NCBI GenBank assembly: GCA_022827165.1
Contig: JAJDTN010000344.1
Location: forward strand, 1 to 25,347
Origin: Candidatus Latescibacterota bacterium
Lineage (GTDB): Bacteria; Latescibacterota; UBA2968; UBA8231
Reading direction: 5' to 3'
Length of the DNA stretch: 25,347 nt
The position numbers and the translations under genes were made by a program. Shown here one piece after another: positions 14,863 to 23,858 of this stretch; positions within the stretch are counted from its first letter, which is position 1, and every line of letters begins with the position of its first letter. The notes beneath the pieces were generated by a model. It did not search any database. It was not told the origin of the DNA and was given only the letters and a program-made list of their open reading frames with translations.

Positions 14863-15387
14863 TCAGGCGGCCTCCTCTCCTCCGTCCTCTCCCCTGGCCG
14901 GGCGGTCCGGGGTGGCCACCCCGGCGACTTCGGCGCCCTCGGCCGGTCCACGACCGTCCCGGTCGGGACGGGGGGGGCCGTCCTCGCGGCGGTCCCGGTC
15001 ACGCCGGGGCCCGCGGCGGTCCCGGCCTCGGTCGGGAGACTGGTAGATGTAGACGTTCTCCGGCGCCAGTTGCGGCACGCTCAGGAACTCGCCCGGAACG
15101 GCGACTACCAGGTGGCGGAGCACGGACTCGTCCAGCTTGAGGTCCTCCTCCACCGGACCGAGTCGCTCACTGTCGGCCGAGAACTGGTAGAGGACGTAGA
15201 AGCCCTGTTGCCGCTGCCGCAGGGCGATCGACGTGTAGGCCAGCTTGCGCAGGCCCCACTTGACGACCTGCTCCACCTCGGCGCCGGCCGCCTCCAGCCG
15301 CTTCTTGTAGTTCTCGACGGCGGTCTCCAGCTGGGTGTCGCCGGCCTGGGGATCGAGTATGAGGACCAGCTCGTACTTCTTTGCCAT
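14863..15387 (-). CDS. rpsF: 30S ribosomal protein bS6 with long charged C-terminal tail
   Basis: Predicted 174-residue S6. Residues 1-105 form the normal S6 domain (KKYELVLILDP, KWGLRKLAYTSIALRQRQQG, FYVLYQFSAD, DESVLRHLVV), which contacts 16S rRNA and S18 in the platform of the small subunit. Residues about 110-174 are an extra low-complexity tail rich in Arg, Asp, Gly and Pro (for example DRGRDRRGPRRDRDRRE), becoming acidic at the end (GEDGGEEAA). Most S6 proteins are 95-135 residues. The ATG at 15387 is certain from the conserved N-terminus. The usual next gene, rpsR (S18), is not found; DUF2232 follows instead. It lies 24 bp downstream of hppA and is probably co-transcribed. Confidence 0.94.
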   Translation of the reverse strand: MAKKYELVLILDPQAGDTQLETAVENYKKRLEAAGAEVEQVVKWGLRKLAYTSIALRQRQQGFYVLYQFSADSERLGPVEEDLKLDESVLRHLVVAVPGEFLSVPQLAPENVYIYQSPDRGRDRRGPRRDRDRREDGPPRPDRDGRGPAEGAEVAGVATPDRPARGEDGGEEAA

Positions 15388-15411
15388 ACGCTTGTCTGCC
15401 TCGCTTCGGGA

Positions 15412-17472
<2,061 letters not shown>

Positions 17473-17476
17473 GAGC

Positions 17477-18088
17477 CTACCTATCCTCCTCGTCCTTTTT
17501 TGATGCGACGGACGGTGGAGCCGTCCGCTCCAGTGCCGGGTATCCGTTGAAGCGATTCATGGCCGCCTCGATGCCCTCCGCCGCCCAGCAGCGCGCCGCC
17601 GCGCAGCCTCGCTCGACCAGTCCCGCCACCTCTTCGCCAGGTGCGAAGGGGGCCAGCACGAAGTCGATGTCGCTCTCACCCGGCGGCACCGGCCCGACGC
17701 CCAGTCGCAGCCGGGGAACCCGGTCCGTCTGCAGGACCTCCAGCACCGACGCCAGCCCGTTGTGGCCGCCGTCGGAGCCTCCCCGCCGGAGCCGCAGGCG
17801 GCCGAAGTCGAGGAGGAAGTCGTCGAGGACCACCAGGATCTCCTCCGGCGCGAGCCCTCCGCGCTCCCACAGGACCCGAACCGCCTCGCCGCTGCGGTTC
17901 ATGAAACTCTGAGGCCTGACGAGCAGCACCTCTTCGCCGGCAATCCGTACCCGGGCGGTCTCGGCGGCCTCCTCCCTCACCCACGTGCCCCTGCCACCCA
18001 GGAGAGCCTGGGCCACACGAAAGCCGATGTTGTGCCGGGTGCCGGCATACCTTGGGCCGGGATTGCCCAGCCCGACGAGGACGGGCAT
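17477..18088 (-). CDS. pth: Peptidyl-tRNA hydrolase
   Basis: Predicted 203-residue cytosolic hydrolase that recycles peptidyl-tRNA released from ribosomes. The N-terminal signature [20 protein letters not shown] carries Asn9 and catalytic His19. [11 protein letters not shown] contains the substrate-binding Asn. [24 protein letters not shown] covers the catalytic Asp region and the G-H-N-G loop, with slight divergence from the usual DDLDLPxGxxRLR. The C-terminus ends in a short charged tail (SKKDEEDR). Length is normal. It starts 18 bp after the rplY stop and ends 4 bp before hppA, so the three are almost certainly one transcript. The rplY-pth adjacency is widespread in bacteria. Confidence 0.96.
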   Translation of the reverse strand: MPVLVGLGNPGPRYAGTRHNIGFRVAQALLGGRGTWVREEAAETARVRIAGEEVLLVRPQSFMNRSGEAVRVLWERGGLAPEEILVVLDDFLLDFGRLRLRRGGSDGGHNGLASVLEVLQTDRVPRLRLGVGPVPPGESDIDFVLAPFAPGEEVAGLVERGCAAARCWAAEGIEAAMNRFNGYPALERTAPPSVASKKDEEDR

Positions 18089-18106
18089 CGGTGCGGTCGA
18101 CGGGGC

Positions 18107-18844
18107 TCAGTCCTGGCTCTCGGTGCCGCCCTCGGAGGCCTCGCCGCTCTCGGCGTCCCCGTCTCCTTCCTCCCCTTCGCCCTCGCCTTCGCCTTCCATG
18201 TCCTCCCCCTCCTCGGCTTCCTCGGCGGCGGCGGCGGCCTCCTCTTCCTCGATGGTCAGCCGTGGGGAGAGCACGCTGACGATGGTGACTCCGCCATCGG
18301 TTACGATGCGCGGTTCCACCTCGAGCAGGTCGCTCACGTGGATGCTGTCCCCGATTTCGAGGTCGCTGATGTCGATCGAGACCTGGGAGGGAAGCTCGGA
18401 GGCGATGCAACTCATGGTGATGGAGGTCAGGCTGTGCTGCACGGCACCACCGCCGACCCGCACTCCAACCGGGGTGCCCGTGGTCATCATGGGCACGGCG
18501 ACGGTCAGCTCCTCGTCCGGATCGATGCGCAGGAAATCGATGTGCATGACGTCGCCGCGCACTTTGTGGTACTGGATCTCCCGGACCACGGCCCGCTCCA
18601 CCTTTTCGTCCTCCTTCTCGTGGAGCATGAAGATCGAGTTCTGACCTCCACCGAAGAGGGCGCGCTCCAGATCATGGGCGACGATCTTGAAGGCCAGCGG
18701 CTCCTGCTTGTGCCCGTAGAGGATGCCGGGAAGCATGGCCTGCTCGCGCCGCAGGCGGCCCACGGCACCCTTGCCCCGCTCCTGGCGGGGCTCGATGGTC
18801 AGTTCGATCGTGTCGCGCTGAGAGATCTGCAAGGCAACCGCCAT
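18107..18844 (-). CDS. rplY: 50S ribosomal protein bL25/Ctc with acidic C-terminal tail
   Basis: Predicted 245-residue protein of the long (Ctc/TL5) L25 family, which binds 5S rRNA. The N-terminal L25 domain includes LTIEPRQERGKGAVGRLRRE, MLPGILYGHKQEPLAF and YHKVRGDVMHIDFLRIDPDE. The C-terminal TL5 beta domain follows (VPMMTTGTPVGVRVGGG, LPSQVSIDISDLEIGDSIHV). Residues from about 198 on are an Ala/Glu/Gly low-complexity acidic tail (EEEEAAAAAEEAEEGEDMEG onward). Such tails occur in other Ctc proteins but this one is long. The ATG at 18844 has GAAGG upstream. It lies immediately downstream of a tRNA-Gln gene and upstream of pth. Confidence 0.95.
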   Translation of the reverse strand: MAVALQISQRDTIELTIEPRQERGKGAVGRLRREQAMLPGILYGHKQEPLAFKIVAHDLERALFGGGQNSIFMLHEKEDEKVERAVVREIQYHKVRGDVMHIDFLRIDPDEELTVAVPMMTTGTPVGVRVGGGAVQHSLTSITMSCIASELPSQVSIDISDLEIGDSIHVSDLLEVEPRIVTDGGVTIVSVLSPRLTIEEEEAAAAAEEAEEGEDMEGEGEGEGEEGDGDAESGEASEGGTESQD

Positions 18845-18865
18845 GACCTACCTTCTTCGAAGTAT

Positions 18866-18940
18866 TGGCTGCCCGGCGAGGACTCGAACCTCGATAGACG
18901 GAACCAAAATCCGTTGTCCTACCAGTTGAACGACCGGGCA
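18866..18940 (-). tRNA. trnQ: tRNA-Gln (anticodon UUG), CCA encoded
   Basis: A full cloverleaf can be folded on the minus strand. The acceptor TGCCCGG (18940-18934) pairs with CCGGGCA (18876-18870), followed by discriminator G and an encoded CCA (18868-18866). The D arm is GTTC/GGAC. The anticodon stem ACGGA/TCCGT encloses the loop TTTTGGT, giving anticodon TTG. The T arm CGAGG-TTCGAGT-CCTCG is perfect. It lies 17 bp after the ispE stop and 21 bp before the rplY start, so it is embedded in the protein-coding transcription unit and is probably cut out of it by RNase P and 3' nucleases. Confidence 0.96.
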
Positions 18941-18957
18941 ACCTGCCCGTCCGCCGC

Positions 18958-19869
18958 TCATGGAGAGGACGGACACGGCGTACACAGAAAGACCGGAAAC
19001 CCCGCTTCGCGCAGCCCCTGGGCGGCGCGATTCGCGGCGGTCCGGTCGTCGTAGATGCCGTAAACGGTGGCGCCGCTGCCCGACATCGAATGGGCCAGCG
19101 GGTCCGTGGCGGCCAGCGACTGGCTGGCTCGGGCGACGATGGGTTTGGCGCGTTCGACGAGCGGCTGGAAGTCGTTGTGCAGCACCGACCACAACCGATT
19201 CGGGTCGACGAGCCCGCCGCGTACGTGCTTCAGGAACGTACGATACGGGTCGGGTTCCGACAAGTCGATGGGGCTGTCCCGCCGCTGCCGGTCCAGCTCC
19301 GCGTACGCCCAGGCGGTGTCGACCGGAACCGGCGGACAGACGAGGACGTACCACACGGGCTCCGCGCTCCACCGCAGTGGCAGGAGCCGTTCCCCGCGGC
19401 CTTCGACCAGGGCGGTCCCCCCCTCGAGGGCGAAGGGCACGTCGGAGCCCAGTTGTCCAGCCATCCGCGACAGGGCCCCCATGCCCAGCGGGCGAGAGGC
19501 GGCCCGGTCCAGCCCCCTGAGCACGGCGGCGGCGTCGGCGCTGCCTCCGCCCAGTCCGGCGGCTGCGGGAATCGCCTTCTCGATGTGCACGTGCCGGGGC
19601 ACGGCGCCGGCCTCCCGCAGATAGAGCTCGGCGGCCCGGTAGGCCAGATTTTCGGGGCCTGAGGGCACGGCCGGGTCGGAGCAGGTCACCTCGAGATGCC
19701 GCGCCGGGCGCATGTACAGCCGGTCCTCGAGGCTGACGGTCTGGAACAATCCGACTAGGTCATGAAACCCGTCCTGCCGCTGCGACAGCACCCGCAACCC
19801 GAGGTTCAGCTTCGCCCGGGCGCTCTCCACCAACTCGCCACCAGAGGACGTAAGTGATTGCTTTGACAC
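18958..19869 (-). CDS. ispE: 4-(cytidine 5'-diphospho)-2-C-methyl-D-erythritol kinase
   Basis: Predicted 303-residue GHMP kinase that phosphorylates CDP-methylerythritol in the MEP isoprenoid pathway. The N-terminal region has ARAKLNLGLRVLSQRQDGFHDL, covering the conserved Lys20 and His36. The ATP loop is PAAAGLGGGSADAAAVL, and GSDVPFALEGGTALVEGRGE contains the catalytic Asp. The C-terminal GHMP motif is MSGSGATVYGIYDD. The start is a GTG at 19869, with a weak AGGG 8 bp upstream; no nearer start keeps the conserved N-terminus. It begins only a few bases from the -35 box of the divergent TPR gene. Downstream genes are tRNA-Gln, rplY and pth. In many bacteria prs lies between ispE and rplY; it is absent here. 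Confidence 0.95.
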   Translation of the reverse strand: MSKQSLTSSGGELVESARAKLNLGLRVLSQRQDGFHDLVGLFQTVSLEDRLYMRPARHLEVTCSDPAVPSGPENLAYRAAELYLREAGAVPRHVHIEKAIPAAAGLGGGSADAAAVLRGLDRAASRPLGMGALSRMAGQLGSDVPFALEGGTALVEGRGERLLPLRWSAEPVWYVLVCPPVPVDTAWAYAELDRQRRDSPIDLSEPDPYRTFLKHVRGGLVDPNRLWSVLHNDFQPLVERAKPIVARASQSLAATDPLAHSMSGSGATVYGIYDDRTAANRAAQGLREAGFPVFLCTPCPSSP

Positions 19870-19872
19870 GTC

Positions 19873-19901
19873 TTGACCCTGATCCGAAGGACTGGTATAC
19901 T
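19873..19901 (+). promoter_or_regulatory. Strong sigma-70 promoter for the TPR gene
   Basis: TTGACC at 19873-19878 (5 of 6) and TATACT at 19896-19901 (5 of 6) are separated by exactly 17 bp, the best consensus promoter I found in the window. Transcription should begin near 19908 and read into the TPR gene. The TTG that formally opens the long reading frame at 19873 is part of this -35 box, so it cannot be the start codon. The element lies 4 bp from the divergent ispE start. Confidence 0.72.
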
Positions 19902-19922
19902 CGCGGAACAGATTGAATATAA

Positions 19923-19940
19923 GGCACCCGTCCGGGTGCC
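19923..19940. terminator. Perfect 7-bp hairpin; leader structure or minus-strand terminator
   Basis: GGCACCC (19923-19929) and GGGTGCC (19934-19940) form a perfect stem with a 4-base loop. On the plus strand it lies in the predicted 5' leader of the TPR mRNA, about 15 bases after the transcription start, and is followed by no T-run. On the minus strand it can be extended by a G-U and an A-U pair and is followed by TTATATTC. It therefore looks like a weak intrinsic terminator that would stop antisense transcription before ispE. Confidence 0.45.
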
Positions 19941-19962
19941 CTCATCCGAAAGACCTGCCGCC

Positions 19963-22900
19963 ATGGCGGCCCTGCCTCCACCCTCCAGCATGGATCGATC
20001 CCCGGCGAGGAACCGTCCAGGCGGTTCCCATGCCGCCCTCGTCTGCCTCACCCTCCTGGGGGCCGTCCCCGCATGGCCCGACGCCGATGACGAGTGGCTG
20101 CTGGCCCGCAACCTCTACCGCCAGATGGCCGACTACGCCACCGCCGCCCAGCTCTTCGCCGACTTCATCCGCAACCACCCCGGCCACGCCAACGTGCCCG
20201 ATGCCCGGCTGCTGCTGGCCCGCTCCTATGCCCGCAGCTCGCGCTGCGCAGAGGCCGTGCCGGCGTACGACAGCTTTGTCGAGCGACACTCCGGGCACCT
20301 CTCGGTGGCCGAGGCCCGGCGCGAGCGCGCCGACTGCCTGCAGCAACTGGACCGCTTCGAGGAGGCCGCCGAGGCCTTCGAGGAGGTGCAACGCCTCTAC
20401 AGCGAGAGCGGGTTCGCCGCCGGCGCCCTCTTGCAGGCGGCCGGCAACCACCTGCGCGCTGGCGACGCGGCCAACGCCGTGCGGGTATACGACGAACTCC
20501 TCTCCGAGTATGGCGCCACGCGGTCGGCGCGCCAGGGCCGGCTCCAACTGGCCAGGGTCCGTTTTGCCGGCGGCGACCCCGAGGCCGCCCAGGATCTGCT
20601 GGGCGCGGTGCGGAAGGCCGCCCCGGCCAGCGAAGAGGCCCGGGACGCCCTGCTGCTGTCCGGGCAGATCCACCTGTTCCTCGGCCGCACCGCGGCTGGC
20701 GCCACCGCCTTCAGGAGGCTGCATCAGGCCTTCCCCCGCAGCGCCGAGAGCGACTCCGCCCACCTGGTCCTGGCCAGCCACCACATGGACCGCGGCCGCT
20801 ACCACGAAGCGGTGACCGCCTATCGGGAAGCGGCCACGGCGATCCGGGATCCAGGCCGGAGGGCCAGGGCCCGGGTCGGGTATGCCGATGCCCTCCGGCT
20901 TTCCGGGCGTCACAAGGAGGCCCTGGCGCTCTACGAACCGCTGTCGCAGACCGGCGCACCGGGCGTGGACGACCCGTTGCGTGGCCGAGCGATGCTCGGA
21001 CGCGCAATCTCTCTAGGACAGACCGGCCGATTCGCACCCGCGGTACGCCTGTTCCTGGACCTCGTGCAAAGTCCTTCGAGCGGGGGTGCCCCCCCGGCGC
21101 ACGCGGCCGCGGCCGTGCGCCAGCTCGGGGCCCTCTACCGCCGCCAGGGGGACCTCCCCCGGGCCCGTTCGTGGTTCCTCCGCTATCTCGACGACGCCGA
21201 GCGCCTGGGGGCCGCCTTCCCGGAGTCGGAGGCCGAACGCGACCTCACCCGCCTTCACCTGGCCCAGGTCTACGACGCCAGCGGCTACCATGACGAAGCG
21301 GTCCGGTTGTTCACGGCCCTGAGTCGAGACTCCGGTCCGTTGGCCGCGGATGCCCAGTACGGGCTTGCCGACGCCTACGACGGCGCCGGCGCCCGCAGGC
21401 TGGCGGTCGCCGAGTACCGCAACTTCCTCGAGCGTTTTCCGCGCCATCCCCGCGCCTCCCGGGTAAGTCAGCGCGTCGAATATCTCGACGGTTACACCAT
21501 CACCGACGCGGACGGCCTCGCCCTGGCCCTGCAGCAGAAGTGGATCGACGAGCTGACGGGAGTGCCCCGCCGCCGGATCCTGCTCGACGTGGCCCGCATC
21601 CTGCGCGACCACCAGGACTTCCCGGGTGCCGTGCGGGCCTGGGGCATCTATGCCGCATCCTATCCGGACGACCCGACCGCGGCCGAGGCCCGGTTCCACC
21701 TGGCCGACTGCCTCTACCGGCTCGCCCGCCAGCGTCGGCTCGAGGGGCGGAGCGCCGCCGGCGACTCCCTGTACGCGCTGGCCCTGGAGGAGGACGCCCT
21801 TCTGGGGGAGAGCGGAGCCGGCGAGTGGTCGAGGATGGCCCAGCTTCGCCGTGCGGAGTCGATCGCCGACTCCGCGCCCCAGGATCGGAGACAGCGCACG
21901 CTGGAGGCCGGCTACGCCGCCTTCCTCGAGCGGAACCCGTTGTCCGGGGACACCCGCGAGACCCGCGCCCGGGCCCTGATCGGCCTCGCCGACGCACGGC
22001 TCGAGGCAGCCCAGGGCGATACCGGCCGGCTGGCTGGAGCGGACTCGGTGTACGCCCGTCTGCTGAGCGAGGCCGGCGACACCCAATGGGCGACCCACGC
22101 CCGCTTCGGCCGGGCCGTCGTGCGCTTGCGGACGGGAGAGATCGAAGGGGCCGTCGACGCTCTGAGCGCGCTGCTGCCCCAGGTCTCCGGAAGCGATCTG
22201 CAGCCGCGGGTGCTGGCCACCCTCGGAGGCGCCCTGGCCCGTTCGGGCCGCTTCGAGGAGGCGGCGATGACCCTCGGCGAGCTGCAGGCCTATCCCGACT
22301 TCGACGGTCGGCGGGAGTCGCAAGAACTCCTGGCCGACATCCACTTCCGCCTCGGAGAGCCGCGGCGGGCGGGGGAACTGCTCTCCTCCCTGGTCTCAAC
22401 GGATCCCGACGGCGATCTGGACGGGGTGTTGCGATTCCGGCTTGCCCGCGCCCACGACCGGGCGGGGGACCTCCCGGCGGCCCTGGCCCTCTACGAGCGC
22501 CTCCTCGCCGAGGGTGCCGGTTCCGCGGACTCGCTGCAGTTGGCCAGAGGCCGGTTGCTCGCCCGCCTCGGTCGGGCCGACGAGGCGTTGGCCGCCTATT
22601 CGAGGGTCCGGGGCCCCCCGCGCACCGCCGCAGACCTGGGCGCCGGCGAGCTCCACTTCGAGGCGGAGCGCTACGGCAGGGCCTGGACCGTGTACGCGCC
22701 CCGGCTCGAGAGCGACGAAGCCACGGCTGGCGACATCGGCCGCGCCGTGGTCAGCCTCTTCGAGCTGGGCAGGACCAAGGAGGCCAAGAGCTGGGCCAAG
22801 CGGCACCGGGAGCGCTTTGGAGACGACGGCGTGTGGCCCTATCTGTTCCGTCTGTACGAAGGCCGGGTGCTGCTGAAGGCCGGCAAGTGGGAGGCGGCGC

Positions 22901-23754
22901 GCAAGCACTTCGCCGAGGTCGCCGAGGACGCCGCCAAGAAGCCCGCTCAGGCCTCCTGGGGCCGGGATCCGGAGGGCCTGCTGGCGCGCATGGCCTCCGA
23001 CCCGGCCGGGGCCGGAGCCTACTTCGCCGCCACGGCGGAGTGGGAACGCATGCGTTCGGAGCCGAGCGAGGAGAGCACCGAGCAGGCCCTGAAGGCCCAG
23101 TCCGAGTTCGCCGCCGGCTACCCGGACTCGCCTTTCTCGGCCGATGTCCATCTCCGACTCGGGGCCTTTCACCAGACCCTGGGCAACCTGCTTCCGGCGG
23201 CAGGGGCGTACCGCCGCGTCTTCGAGTCGCCGCGGGCGACCCGGGCGCAACGCCAGGAAGCCGCCTACAAGCTGTTGCGCTGCTACTCGCGGCTCTACCA
23301 GTGGGACGAGGCGCTGCGGGTGGCGCGGCGCATCGAGAGGGAGTTTCCCGAGCACCCGGACCGCCGGGACGTTCAGTTGGAGATCGGATACATCCTCAAG
23401 GAGACCGGCCAGTACGGAGCGGCCATCTCGTACCTGGAGGAGGTACTGGAGTGGGCCAAGGGAGAGGACGCGGCCGAGGCCCGCTACTACATCGGTCAGT
23501 GTTACCAGAACATGAGCGAGTACCGGATGGCGATCCAGGCTTTCGCCCAGGTCGCCTTCCACGGCGCCGATGCCAGCGTCAACTGGATCAACTCCGCGGA
23601 CTTCCAGCGCGCCGGCTGCCACGAACAGCTGGGAGAGTTCGATCAGGCGCGCAGCATCTACCAGAGGATCATCAACCGCGAAGGCGCCGGCAGCGAATAC
23701 GGCCGCGCCGCCCACGAGCGCATCCAGGGGATTCCTGGAGGCACCGCCCGGTAA
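19963..23754 (+). CDS. Large exported tetratricopeptide-repeat protein
   Basis: Predicted protein of about 1263 residues, built almost entirely of helical TPR-like pairs (for example YATAAQLFADFIRNHPGH, FEEAAEAFEEVQRLY, YHEAVTAYREAATA, YRMAIQAFAQVAFHG, FDQARSIYQRIINREG). A hydrophobic segment near the N-terminus (HAALVCLTLLGAVPAWP) followed by DADDEW looks like a Sec signal peptide, so the protein should be periplasmic. The ATG at 19963 was chosen; the ATG at 19990 gives a tighter signal peptide and neither has a strong ribosome site. The C-terminal repeats resemble YbgF/BamD-like TPRs involved in envelope assembly, but no specific family is clear. It is driven by the strong promoter at 19873-19901 and is followed 104 bp downstream by a sigma-54 activator on the same strand. 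It is probably a scaffold. Confidence 0.9.
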   Translation: MAALPPPSSMDRSPARNRPGGSHAALVCLTLLGAVPAWPDADDEWLLARNLYRQMADYATAAQLFADFIRNHPGHANVPDARLLLARSYARSSRCAEAVPAYDSFVERHSGHLSVAEARRERADCLQQLDRFEEAAEAFEEVQRLYSESGFAAGALLQAAGNHLRAGDAANAVRVYDELLSEYGATRSARQGRLQLARVRFAGGDPEAAQDLLGAVRKAAPASEEARDALLLSGQIHLFLGRTAAGATAFRRLHQAFPRSAESDSAHLVLASHHMDRGRYHEAVTAYREAATAIRDPGRRARARVGYADALRLSGRHKEALALYEPLSQTGAPGVDDPLRGRAMLGRAISLGQTGRFAPAVRLFLDLVQSPSSGGAPPAHAAAAVRQLGALYRRQGDLPRARSWFLRYLDDAERLGAAFPESEAERDLTRLHLAQVYDASGYHDEAVRLFTALSRDSGPLAADAQYGLADAYDGAGARRLAVAEYRNFLERFPRHPRASRVSQRVEYLDGYTITDADGLALALQQKWIDELTGVPRRRILLDVARILRDHQDFPGAVRAWGIYAASYPDDPTAAEARFHLADCLYRLARQRRLEGRSAAGDSLYALALEEDALLGESGAGEWSRMAQLRRAESIADSAPQDRRQRTLEAGYAAFLERNPLSGDTRETRARALIGLADARLEAAQGDTGRLAGADSVYARLLSEAGDTQWATHARFGRAVVRLRTGEIEGAVDALSALLPQVSGSDLQPRVLATLGGALARSGRFEEAAMTLGELQAYPDFDGRRESQELLADIHFRLGEPRRAGELLSSLVSTDPDGDLDGVLRFRLARAHDRAGDLPAALALYERLLAEGAGSADSLQLARGRLLARLGRADEALAAYSRVRGPPRTAADLGAGELHFEAERYGRAWTVYAPRLESDEATAGDIGRAVVSLFELGRTKEAKSWAKRHRERFGDDGVWPYLFRLYEGRVLLKAGKWEAARKHFAEVAEDAAKKPAQASWGRDPEGLLARMASDPAGAGAYFAATAEWERMRSEPSEESTEQALKAQSEFAAGYPDSPFSADVHLRLGAFHQTLGNLLPAAGAYRRVFESPRATRAQRQEAAYKLLRCYSRLYQWDEALRVARRIEREFPEHPDRRDVQLEIGYILKETGQYGAAISYLEEVLEWAKGEDAAEARYYIGQCYQNMSEYRMAIQAFAQVAFHGADASVNWINSADFQRAGCHEQLGEFDQARSIYQRIINREGAGSEYGRAAHERIQGIPGGTAR

Positions 23755-23858
23755 GAGGACGCTCCCGCATGGTCTGCAAAGCGTCGCGTCCAACCCGGAC
23801 CGGCCGGGGGTCCCGCCGGGGGCGTTCGATTCCCGGCCGCCTCCTCTGAGTTCCACCC
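23755..23858 (+). other. Intergenic spacer between TPR and activator genes
   Basis: This is a 104-bp spacer. GCCGGG (23815-23820) and CCCGGC (23832-23837) can form a 6-bp stem around an 11-base loop that includes GTTCGATT. No T-run follows, so it is not a standard terminator. I see no promoter, ORF or valid tRNA in it. The two flanking genes may be one transcript. Confidence 0.4.

Noticed and set aside
19873..19962. TTG at 19873 as start of the TPR protein, giving 1293 residues
   Set aside because: The TTG is part of a near-consensus -35 box, and the predicted transcript begins downstream of it. The added 30 residues also precede the signal peptide and show no family character.
23771..23845. 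Possible tRNA or tRNA remnant, because GTTCGATTCC followed by CGGCCGCCTCC looks like a T loop and 3' half
   Set aside because: The bases flanking the T-loop-like sequence do not pair as a T stem, and no D arm, anticodon arm or acceptor partner can be drawn. It is better seen as chance within a GC-rich hairpin.
23755..23858. Sigma-54 (-24/-12) promoter ahead of the activator gene
   Set aside because: No TGGCAC-N5-TTGC-like element is visible in the spacer.
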